From: Marinospirillum sp.
GTDB lineage: Bacteria > Pseudomonadota > Gammaproteobacteria > Pseudomonadales > Halomonadaceae
Assembly (NCBI RefSeq): GCF_014859565.1
Contig: NZ_JACUUA010000057.1
Span: forward strand, 1-19,397
DNA: 19,397 nt
Reading direction: 5' to 3'
Below are positions 7,551 through 14,215 of the stretch, one piece after another. The notes beneath the pieces are model-generated. The model was not told the origin of the DNA, ran no database searches, and saw nothing but the letters and a program-made list of their open reading frames with translations. How positions within the stretch are numbered: position 1 is the stretch's first letter; each line of letters starts with the position of its first letter. The position numbers were made by a program, and so were the translations under genes.

Positions 7551-8186
7551 ATGCAATCTCCAAAACCAAGAATCATTCACTCGGCAGAAGAAGTACCAAG
7601 CGCGCTGGAAAGCTTGGGACTCGATGCAGAAATCATTAAATTCATTGGTGAGTCAGCCAGAGCAGCAAGAAATGAAACTCTACCTATCGACCCAATCAAT
7701 GCAGGAGGCACACTCGCATACATCTTTGGTGTAAGAGCAATACGCAACAAACTGCTCTCACGAGGGTGGGAAAAAAGTCGACAAGGTAATATTGAGGCAA
7801 CAGTTCATCACGAACATGGCATTCAGCTCTGGTTTCAAAACGTAGACAAGGCCTGCCAGACCAGTAGAATACCCCGCGCAATATCAGACAAAGGACCAGG
7901 TGCACGTCACCTGATTGAATCTGGCCAGCTCGACCTCTTTAACGAGGACAACAAAAAGCGGCCACAGAAACTTGGTAGCACGCCTACCGTGTGGGTTGTC
8001 TGCGTTTCGTCAGATGAAGAGTCCTTGCAAGTTGAAGTATCGCGCCCTGTAAGCTTCTCTGGTAAACAATACGACGACTTTGACCAACGTATCTTTGTTC
8101 TGGATAAGCGTTTTGAACCTGAAGCCATCACTAACGAACACGACATCGACAACATCGAGGTCAACATCACCAGAAAGCAGGAGTGA
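7551..8186 (+). CDS. Unrecognised 211-aa protein, partner of XRE-ImmA regulator
   Basis: I cannot assign a named family with confidence. The protein is soluble and lacks signal or membrane segments. Its middle has GGTLAYIFGVRAIRNKLLSRGW followed by HGIQLWFQNVDKA and the motif ISDKGPGARHLIESGQLDLF. After it comes a beta-strand-rich C-terminal half (TPTVWVVCVSSDEESLQVEVSRPV). Proteins of similar build seem to occur next to XRE-ImmA/IrrE genes in other bacteria, but this is memory, not a search. The stop codon is six bases from the start of the metallopeptidase gene, with the AGGAG for that gene inside this one, so they form one operon. Plausible roles: substrate or antagonist of the ImmA/IrrE peptidase, or effector of a small stress/defence module. 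Confidence 0.75.
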   Translation: MQSPKPRIIHSAEEVPSALESLGLDAEIIKFIGESARAARNETLPIDPINAGGTLAYIFGVRAIRNKLLSRGWEKSRQGNIEATVHHEHGIQLWFQNVDKACQTSRIPRAISDKGPGARHLIESGQLDLFNEDNKKRPQKLGSTPTVWVVCVSSDEESLQVEVSRPVSFSGKQYDDFDQRIFVLDKRFEPEAITNEHDIDNIEVNITRKQE

Positions 8187-8188
8187 GC

Positions 8189-9250
8189 ATGTTTAACCCC
8201 AGCCGGTTATCCACCGCAAGAAAAAGGCGGCAGCTGACAAAAAAAGCTTTAGCGGAGAAAGCCGGCATTACCCAAATCACCTTAACTCGGCTTGAAACAA
8301 AAGGTGAAAATGAACCCAAAGAAGAAACCGTAGATTCCCTTGCAAAAGCACTGAACTACCCTGTTGAGTTCTTCTATCAAGATGATCTTGAGGCCGCCCA
8401 AGAGTCCACAATCAGCTTCAGAAGCCTAACAAAACTGACAGCACGGCAAAAAGATGCAGCCATTTCAGCCAGCGAAATTGCCCAGCTACTGGATGAATGG
8501 ATCAGTGCCCGCTTCAACTTGCCGGAAGCCGATCTGCTGGATTTGCGAGATGAGCAGCCAGTGGAAGCTGCTGCGGCTCTACGCCGCCACTGGGGCTTAG
8601 GTAACAAACCCATAGCTCACATGCTAAAGCTACTGGAGGCCAAAGGGGTTCGCATTTTTTCACTGGATGAAAACAACCTCAACGTTGATGCCTTTTCTCA
8701 TTGGAGGAACGGTGTACCCTATATCTTTCTAAACATTTACAAATCAGCGGAACGCAGCCGTTTTGATGCAGCTCATGAGCTAGGGCACTTGGTTCTGCAC
8801 CAGCATGGCGAGGTTACTGGCCGTGAAGCAGAGCGTGAAGCAGATCAGTTTGCATCGGCTTTCCTTGTGCCCAGGGAAGACTTCAAGGCACACATACCAC
8901 CCATGCCCTCATTGCAACGCTTGATTACCGCCAAAAAGCGCTGGGGAGTATCGGCAGCGGCCATGGCCAGAACTGCTTATGACTCCGGAGTCACATCAGA
9001 CTGGCATTATCGTGATCTTTGCAAACAAATCAGTATGCGAGGCTTCCGCAAACAAGAGCCAGAGCCGATGGAACGTGAACAGTCGGTATTATGGAAAAAA
9101 TTGCTGGAAGCACTATGGAGCGAGGGAATAACGAAAGACAAAATAGCCAAAGAGCTTGCGCTGCCACTTGATGAAGTGGCCGCATTGATAGATGGGCTTC
9201 TGATCAATAACAGCGAAAGACAACAAGTAACTTTTCCAAAAGGAATTTAA
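8189..9250 (+). CDS. XRE-family regulator with ImmA/IrrE-type zinc metallopeptidase domain
   Basis: 353 aa. The N-terminal helix-turn-helix (STARKRRQLTKKALAEKAGITQITLTRLE, about residues 6-34, extending to about 65) is of the XRE/Cro type. The central ImmA/IrrE (DUF955) domain carries the zinc motif HELGH (residues 196-200) in RFDAAHELGHLVLHQHGE, followed by READQFASAFLVPREDF. The C-terminus (DKIAKELALPLDEVAALIDG) looks like another helix-turn-helix. Family members such as ImmA and IrrE/PprI cleave or switch off a repressor, and XRE-ImmA fusions have been proposed as toxin-antitoxin-like or prophage-regulation genes. Start: GTG 8183 overlaps the upstream stop, but AGGAG at 8179-8183 is better spaced for ATG 8189. 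Probably autoregulatory on the palindromes upstream of the operon. Confidence 0.92.
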   Translation: MFNPSRLSTARKRRQLTKKALAEKAGITQITLTRLETKGENEPKEETVDSLAKALNYPVEFFYQDDLEAAQESTISFRSLTKLTARQKDAAISASEIAQLLDEWISARFNLPEADLLDLRDEQPVEAAAALRRHWGLGNKPIAHMLKLLEAKGVRIFSLDENNLNVDAFSHWRNGVPYIFLNIYKSAERSRFDAAHELGHLVLHQHGEVTGREAEREADQFASAFLVPREDFKAHIPPMPSLQRLITAKKRWGVSAAAMARTAYDSGVTSDWHYRDLCKQISMRGFRKQEPEPMEREQSVLWKKLLEALWSEGITKDKIAKELALPLDEVAALIDGLLINNSERQQVTFPKGI

Positions 9251-9260
9251 AGGACTAACC

Positions 9261-9446
9261 ATGAAAAAAGAAAACTATCGTCTAATAGAGTGGATTGCTG
9301 GTGCCATTGCTGGCGCATGCTTTATTCTTTTTAACACTATAGCATCAAATGCAGGAGTCTTCTCGCCGAATCATAACGAGGCTGTAGAAAAACCTCAACC
9401 TAAAAAATTGATCATTTTTTATACTAAAAATGGCGACTCTACGTGA
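9261..9446 (+). CDS. Small single-pass membrane protein
   Basis: 61 residues, ten bases after the XRE-ImmA stop with AGGAC as ribosome binding site, so it is the third gene of that operon. One hydrophobic segment (about 11-29, IAGAIAGACFILFNTIAS) near the N-terminus is followed by a short polar tail. No family recognised. The last third of the coding sequence and the stop codon lie inside a nested inverted-repeat structure (9379-9541), so the present C-terminus may have been supplied by an inserted element. Confidence 0.55.
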   Translation: MKKENYRLIEWIAGAIAGACFILFNTIASNAGVFSPNHNEAVEKPQPKKLIIFYTKNGDST

Positions 9447-9541
9447 ATTCTGGAGCACTTTTCATCATCAGATACTCCAGAATTTACGTAGGAGCGCGGA
9501 AAATTCTCAAAACCTGAACCTCTTAGGTTTTTCTACAGCCT
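9379..9541. repeat. Nested inverted repeats, possible MITE-like element
   Basis: Outer arms: 17 bases at 9379-9395 (begins AGGCTGTAG) are perfectly complementary to 9525-9541. Inner arms: 17 bases at 9439-9455 pair with 9475-9491, with a single G-T wobble, around a 19-base loop. The block is 163 bases long. The flanks are TAACG on the left (9374-9378) and GAACG on the right (9542-9546), a 4-of-5 match that could be a target-site duplication. The inner left arm contains the stop codon of the small membrane protein. Interpretation as an insertion is inference; the repeats themselves are directly visible. Confidence 0.7.
9509..9532 (+). terminator. Possible weak intrinsic terminator inside the nested repeat
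   Basis: AAAACCT (9509-9515) pairs with AGGTTTT (9525-9531) around a 9-base loop, followed by only one more T. It competes with the outer arm of the larger inverted repeat for pairing, so two alternative folds of this RNA are possible. AT-rich and weak. Confidence 0.25.
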
Positions 9542-9554
9542 GAACGCCAACACA

Positions 9555-9944
9555 ATGACAAAGACCATTGCCCTGCTTTTCTTGGCGGCAAGCTTAGTCA
9601 TTGCTATGTCATTAATTATCACTGGTTGGATTTACAAGACAAAAGACAACCCAGAAGAACACTTCAAAAAGTACGAAATATTTTTCAACACCAGTTTGTT
9701 CGTTGGTTTATTTGCTGCTGTTATTGCATTCACTCTGATGCTGATTGGATTCTTTTTCGGAAATAATCTAGATATCAAAGATGCAACAGCAGTCCCTGTT
9801 GTAGCATTTTTTGCTGTGTTGGTTATTGCTTTCGCACCACTACTAAAAAAGAGAAGTAAAAGCAAAGAAAAACAGCATGAATATATTATAGTTGTGAAAG
9901 ATCAGTCTTCAGGGAAGTACTTCGTCTCAGTGAAAGAGGATTAA
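9555..9944 (+). CDS. Small multi-pass membrane protein
   Basis: 129 residues with three hydrophobic segments, roughly residues 4-26, 47-70 and 78-96, then a basic stretch (LLKKRSKSKEKQ) and a short hydrophilic tail (HEYIIVVKDQSSGKYFVSV) that would be cytoplasmic by the positive-inside rule. No family recognised. There is no obvious ribosome binding site before the ATG, and the gene is cut off from the XRE-ImmA operon by the nested repeats. Its stop codon overlaps the stop of the convergent minus-strand gene by a few bases. Could be an accessory or immunity membrane protein of either neighbouring unit; nothing in the sequence decides this. Confidence 0.55.
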   Translation: MTKTIALLFLAASLVIAMSLIITGWIYKTKDNPEEHFKKYEIFFNTSLFVGLFAAVIAFTLMLIGFFFGNNLDIKDATAVPVVAFFAVLVIAFAPLLKKRSKSKEKQHEYIIVVKDQSSGKYFVSVKED

Positions 9945-10126
9945 CTATCCGGGTCGCACAAATAACAAACCTTGATATTGGCATCATTCAACGCCTTCTC
10001 CAGGCATTCAATCTTTCCCTGGAGCTCTTCTACATCTGGTGATTCAGGGCGAAATGAAAGCACGGCTATCAAAACAATAAACATTGCCGCATGAATGTAA
10101 ATCGCTGACCATGAAACCTTACTCAT
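9941..10126 (-). CDS. Small single-pass membrane protein coupled to the pentapeptide-repeat protein
   Basis: 61 residues: an N-terminal membrane segment (about 6-24, SAIYIHAAMFIVLIAVLSF), then a charged helix with coiled-coil-like spacing (VEELQGKIECLEKALNDA), and a C-terminal CYLC pair of cysteines. The ribosome binding site AGGAGA is formed by the last arginine codons and stop of the upstream 549-aa gene (3 bases between stop and start), so translation is coupled and the two products probably act together. No family recognised. Confidence 0.6.
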   Translation of the reverse strand: MSKVSWSAIYIHAAMFIVLIAVLSFRPESPDVEELQGKIECLEKALNDANIKVCYLCDPDS

Positions 10127-10129
10127 TCA

Positions 10130-11779
10130 TTATCTCCTTATGTGTCGTTTCAGTGCGACAACGGTTTGCCACACCAACACCGCAAATATCATGTAAAATA
10201 AAAGGCTCAACAACTCCATACCGCTGGTTAGGAAGCTATTAAATGGAATCATGCCAGAGGCTAAACAGTTTACCTTATCATACCAGTTACCAAAAACATC
10301 ACATGATGGCTTAGGATGGATCAGTCCAAAGTGACGATGAAGAACAAAGGTATAGAAGTAAAATACCATGGACAGAAGAAGCCAGCCAATGCTTAAAAGG
10401 TAGTTCTGCCCAAAGTCCGACACATTTTTGTTGATGTGGAATACAGCGCGATCCCATAGAGGTAGAGACTTATTACCAGACACCTCTTCACGGTATTTAT
10501 CCATCTCCTTGGCAAAAAATTTATTGGCTTCCAGATGGTTGCCGATTTTATCAAAGGAATGCTTAATCAGGCGGTAAGTCTCGCGGGTTGTGTTGGCAAT
10601 ATTACCGCCATCGGCATCAACACCAAGGAAGTTGGCTTCGCCAGAGAAGTTGGCGCGGTCGAGATTGAGACCGCCTAGGAATTTCGCACCGCGAAAAGTG
10701 GCATGGTTGTGGAAAGTCACATACTCAAATAATCCTTGGCAACCTTTATCTATAACACCAACATCTTCAAATGCAAAAAAGCCTCTAAAATCAACACGCC
10801 TAAACTCTAATTCATTTATAGGTGCGCCATTAAAGTCGGAAACACCCAAAAAATCCACATTGCTAATCTTAATACAAAAAGGTGGTGGCAAATTATATTT
10901 ATCGCTACCATACTTAATCTCAAACTTACCAGCAAACTTCAAACCTTTGAAAAAAATTGATGAGAACCGACCTCCATTAAGGCTAACTCTTTCTTTAAAG
11001 TAAGAATCTTTAATGTCTAGATCAATTTTTTCAAAACTGCAGTCATGGAGAGATTCACCTAAGAAATGTAGATTCCTTACTGTCAGTTTAGCCTTACCGG
11101 AACCTCCAAATCTGCATGACTTAAAAAAATCCACATGAGACTCTACACTATTCCCTTTAGTATCAACTTTTAAGGAACCAAGAAAATGGCACTTCTTAAA
11201 AAGAAAGTCTTGTGTGTATCCAGTATCACGTCTGCTTTTAGGGGAATTATCATAAACAATCAAATTTAAATCAGAGCAAAAAGTCGAATCAAAAAAAGAC
11301 ATATGGTAGCGATATTTCTCTTCCCTCTTATCTGCTTGATAATTAAAAAGCCTTAGCTCTAAAAATTTCTCATCATCTATAGCATCATAAGAGAAAGAGC
11401 ACTTCTCAAAATAAATATATGGTTCAGGAATTCCTGCACCCTTTGCGATTACATTAGTTATCCGACCAACTCTTATAGTGCAGTCTACAAAGTTCACATA
11501 ATCATAGCTAATATCTTTCTGGATATTAACCAGAGTCCTAACATTTCCATCCCAAGGAAAATCCACACCAGTAATCGTAAACTTCTTGTAGCCTGAAATA
11601 TTTCCAGGGCTAGCTTTTGTTCTTACGATTCTCTCATCACTCTCAACATATTGGTTTAAAGCAGACTCAAATTCATCTTTATCTTTAAACTCAAGTGTTT
11701 TTTTACAATGCAGTATGCATAAACTACTTTCAGAGTCATAAGCTTCGTTACTACACCCTTTGTACTGACATTTTGCCAT
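10130..11779 (-). CDS. Zinc-finger / degenerate pentapeptide-repeat / membrane protein
   Basis: 549 aa, three parts. Residues 4-25 form a CCCH cluster (C4, C9, C21, H24, with C25) like the small zinc fingers at the start of some bacterial accessory proteins. The body is a long series of short repeats of the F-x-x-x-x-F/L type (e.g. VDFLGVSDFNGA, VTFHNHATFRGAKFLGGLNLDRANFSGEANF), a degenerate pentapeptide-repeat right-handed beta-helix. After it comes RETYRLIKHSFDKIGNHLEA, a helix often found after such repeats, then two membrane segments (about 459-481 and 523-543), the second preceded by GMIPFNSFLTSGMELL, reminiscent of a pore-loop/ion-channel-like end. AT-rich compared with the housekeeping genes, suggesting transfer. 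AAGGGAAG precedes the ATG. Possibly a membrane effector sensing something via the repeat; function unproven. Confidence 0.8.
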   Translation of the reverse strand: MAKCQYKGCSNEAYDSESSLCILHCKKTLEFKDKDEFESALNQYVESDERIVRTKASPGNISGYKKFTITGVDFPWDGNVRTLVNIQKDISYDYVNFVDCTIRVGRITNVIAKGAGIPEPYIYFEKCSFSYDAIDDEKFLELRLFNYQADKREEKYRYHMSFFDSTFCSDLNLIVYDNSPKSRRDTGYTQDFLFKKCHFLGSLKVDTKGNSVESHVDFFKSCRFGGSGKAKLTVRNLHFLGESLHDCSFEKIDLDIKDSYFKERVSLNGGRFSSIFFKGLKFAGKFEIKYGSDKYNLPPPFCIKISNVDFLGVSDFNGAPINELEFRRVDFRGFFAFEDVGVIDKGCQGLFEYVTFHNHATFRGAKFLGGLNLDRANFSGEANFLGVDADGGNIANTTRETYRLIKHSFDKIGNHLEANKFFAKEMDKYREEVSGNKSLPLWDRAVFHINKNVSDFGQNYLLSIGWLLLSMVFYFYTFVLHRHFGLIHPKPSCDVFGNWYDKVNCLASGMIPFNSFLTSGMELLSLLFYMIFAVLVWQTVVALKRHIRR

Positions 11780-11862
11780 CAGTCTTCCCTTGCAGTTAAG
11801 TTTCGATCAGTGCATCAAACCCATCAGCTCAGCCACGGAACAATGCCACTGTTTCTATAAAA

Positions 11863-12750
11863 TCAGTAACTGGGCTGCTGTTTTTTAATACTTGCCAGTT
11901 CATCCGCAGTGATTTGGGCAATGTTCATTACCTGGTTATCCGGCAGGCCAGCTTGCAGCATGTTGAGTACCATTTCTTTTTTGCCTTCCTTTTTACCTTC
12001 TTCCCAGCCTTCTTCTCTGCCTTCATCGCGTGCTGTGTCCACAACATTGGTGAGGTCACGGTAGTATTTGAGGCTGGATTCGTAGGCAAGGCGTTCTTCC
12101 GGTTTAAAGCGGGCAATGTTGGCTTGTTTGAACAGGCTGTTAAAAATGCGTTCTTGCAGTTTTTTGGGTTGTTCCTGTAAACGGTGCAAATGACGGAACA
12201 GAAAGAACCATTTGTCTTGCAAGGTTTCCAGTTGGTCTTCTGTTTTAGTGAAGTTGGGCAGCGTCAGGTAGATAAAGGTGAGTTTGTCGTAAAACACCTG
12301 ATTCTGCTGGTTTTTCAGCTGCACTTGATGGATGACCTGCTGGCAGGCTTGCGGATCATTTTTGTCTTCATCAAACAGAAAATCAAGAATACCGATGGTG
12401 TAAACCGCCGCCAGTTTGAAGTTCCAGTCGTCACCTTTTTTGGCCTGCTGTTGAATGGGGAAGGTGGCATAAAACAGACTGCGGTCTTTAAAGAAGTTCT
12501 GCTTGGCTTTTTGCAGTTCAACAATGAAGTGTTCACCGCTGTTGCTGACACAGTTGAGGTCAAAAATTGCTTTACGATCCAGCAGGGTAGCACCCTGATA
12601 CTCATTCTGGATGAAGGTGAGATCCTGAATCTGGTGTTTTTGCGGCAGCAGGGTATTGAGAAAGCTGATCAGATGCGCTTTGCTGCTGTCTTCACCAAAG
12701 ATTTTTTTAAAGCCAAAATCGGTAAATAAATTAACGTATTGACCAGACAC
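11863..12750 (-). CDS. Rpn-family recombination-promoting nuclease (PD-(D/E)XK transposase-like)
   Basis: Recognisable from YVNLFTDFGFKKIFGED at the N-terminus, DRKAIFDLNCVSNSGEHFIVELQKAKQ containing the PD-(D/E)XK nuclease core, and the C-terminal run GREEGWEEGKKEGKKEM followed by a short helical domain. This is the PF12784 'PD-(D/E)XK nuclease family transposase' / Rpn group. E. coli Rpn proteins promote RecA-independent recombination and are DNA endonucleases. Start: the frame is open from GTG 12780, but GTG 12750 has TTGAGGT about six bases upstream and places the family's conserved N-terminus (SGQYVNLFTDFGFKK) at the very start, giving 295 aa. No terminal inverted repeats or other transposition genes seen nearby, so it is likely a stand-alone gene. 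It contributes to the accessory character of this region. Confidence 0.88.
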   Translation of the reverse strand: MSGQYVNLFTDFGFKKIFGEDSSKAHLISFLNTLLPQKHQIQDLTFIQNEYQGATLLDRKAIFDLNCVSNSGEHFIVELQKAKQNFFKDRSLFYATFPIQQQAKKGDDWNFKLAAVYTIGILDFLFDEDKNDPQACQQVIHQVQLKNQQNQVFYDKLTFIYLTLPNFTKTEDQLETLQDKWFFLFRHLHRLQEQPKKLQERIFNSLFKQANIARFKPEERLAYESSLKYYRDLTNVVDTARDEGREEGWEEGKKEGKKEMVLNMLQAGLPDNQVMNIAQITADELASIKKQQPSY

Positions 12751-12877
12751 GGTTGACCTCAAGCAGACAGAATCGAACACTCATTTACTTTAACAGAAGC
12801 AGACCAGCTTGTGCAGAACACTGGAGGTCAGCGACTGGTAAGGAAGTCCTCTTCTAGCTACTCGGTGTAGGAGTCGA

Positions 12878-14062
12878 TCAGGTTTGTGTATGCCTATGCA
12901 GGTGACCAAAGCAGAAAAACACCAGCCAAGCCAGCGCTGCCAGTCCGATTAAGCCACCAATATACCCAGTTTGATCCAGCCCACGGCTGAGAATAATTTG
13001 GCTGCCCACCAGTGCACCGCCGCCAATACCAACGTTATAAATACCCGAAAAAATGGCTGTTGCCACATCGGTAGCATCGGCGGCTAGCTCCAGTACCAAC
13101 ACCTGTGCGGCCAGTGTCATTAATGTAATGCCCATACCCCAGCAGGCGGCGATCAGCATCAGATGAGTGCTGGTGGTGGTTAATGGCACCAGTACCAGCA
13201 TCGACAATACAATCAGGCCGACAGCCAGCAACAGCACTCCTGCCTTTAGATGCCGGTAAAGACGACTGAACAACAGCGCCGCCGTAAAACCGGCCAGCCC
13301 ATACACCAGCAACACCAGCGTGGTCAGGCTGCCACTGAACCCCAGTACCTGCTGCACCAGAGGTTCGATGTAGGAATAAACCGTAAAATGAGCAGTAACA
13401 ATCAACAGTACCAGCCCATACAATCCGATTAAAGCCGGTCGTCTTAACAACAGCGGCAAACTGCGGATGGAACCGGCATTACGGCTCGGCAGGGTGGGCA
13501 TCACCCGCAAAATCACCAGCAATACCAAAGCTGCACAACCACCAATCAGCAAAAACGTGATGCGCCAGTTAAACCATTCACTCACCAGTCGACCCACCGG
13601 TAAACCCAGAATACTCGCCAGTGTGGCACCGGTAATCAACAGACTTACGGCCTGAGTCTTTTTGCCCTCCGGCGCAATCCGCATAGCAATTGCCGCTGTA
13701 ATCGCCCAGAACACTGCATGAGCCAGTGCAATGCCAATACGGGACACCATCAACACGGCAAAACTCCAGGCCACAGCCGACAACAGATGACTGACAATAA
13801 ACAAAGCAAACACCACAATCAGCAAGCGCCGCCGCTCAACATCACTCAGCAGAATAATGGCCGGTAAAGACGCCAGCGCCACCACCCAAGCGTAATAGGT
13901 CATCATCAGCCCGGTTTCGGCGATGTGCATATCAAAGGAATCTGCAATACCGGACAACAGCCCGATGGGTGCAAACTCCGAGGTGTTGAACACAAAAGCA
14001 GAAAAGGCAAGGCTGACCACCGCAAGCCAGGCTTGCCGGTCGGAAGGTTGCTCGGTAGGCAT
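12878..14062 (-). CDS. sotB: SotB-type sugar efflux transporter (MFS)
   Basis: 394 aa, twelve-helix major facilitator of the DHA1 drug/sugar efflux group, very like E. coli SotB (YdeA) along its length: FVFNTSEFAPIGLLSGIADSF, MMTYYAWVVALASLPAI, VERRRLLIVVFALFIVSH, SRIGIALAHAVFWAITAAIA, SLPLLLRRPALIGLYG, HFTVYSYIEPLVQ and ATDVATAIFSGIYNVGIGGGALVG. SotB exports arabinose, IPTG and other sugars from the cytoplasm in E. coli; the natural substrate here is unknown. The start ATG at 14062 matches the family, though its ribosome binding site is poor. It is divergent from the MerR-methyltransferase gene, and the palindrome at 14164-14182 could affect both. Confidence 0.9.
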   Translation of the reverse strand: MPTEQPSDRQAWLAVVSLAFSAFVFNTSEFAPIGLLSGIADSFDMHIAETGLMMTYYAWVVALASLPAIILLSDVERRRLLIVVFALFIVSHLLSAVAWSFAVLMVSRIGIALAHAVFWAITAAIAMRIAPEGKKTQAVSLLITGATLASILGLPVGRLVSEWFNWRITFLLIGGCAALVLLVILRVMPTLPSRNAGSIRSLPLLLRRPALIGLYGLVLLIVTAHFTVYSYIEPLVQQVLGFSGSLTTLVLLVYGLAGFTAALLFSRLYRHLKAGVLLLAVGLIVLSMLVLVPLTTTSTHLMLIAACWGMGITLMTLAAQVLVLELAADATDVATAIFSGIYNVGIGGGALVGSQIILSRGLDQTGYIGGLIGLAALAWLVFFCFGHLHRHTQT

Positions 14063-14154
14063 GGAAAAAAGACTCAGAAGTCAAACAGGATAGAAGCGGC
14101 ATTTTATGCTGGATGAAGAGCGGAAGCGAATGAAAACAGCGCTTATAATTTCTC

Positions 14155-14185
14155 TTGACCTGTCTAAAGGTTCACCCTTTAGCCT
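14155..14185 (+). promoter_or_regulatory. MerR-type promoter with 19-bp spacer and operator palindrome
   Basis: TTGACC (14155-14160) and TAGCCT (14180-14185) are separated by 19 bases, the unusually long spacing typical of promoters controlled by MerR-family regulators. The spacer region holds the perfect inverted repeat CTAAAGG-TTCAC-CCTTTAG (14164-14182). The promoter points to the MerR-methyltransferase gene 31 bases downstream, so autoregulation is expected, with possible effect on the divergent sotB. Confidence 0.7.
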
Positions 14186-14215
14186 TGTGTTTGTTCAGAC
14201 CGTTATGTGGGCCTT

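Noticed and set aside
10590..11003. 137-codon plus-strand frame inside the pentapeptide-repeat gene
   Set aside because: Antisense shadow of a repetitive beta-helix gene; serine/proline/leucine-rich without any motif.
12184..12729. 181-codon plus-strand frame opposite the Rpn-family nuclease gene
   Set aside because: Lies wholly antisense to a recognised gene and its composition mirrors the opposite strand.
11863..12750. Complete insertion sequence around the Rpn-family gene
   Set aside because: No terminal inverted repeats or target duplication seen next to the gene; Rpn genes commonly stand alone.
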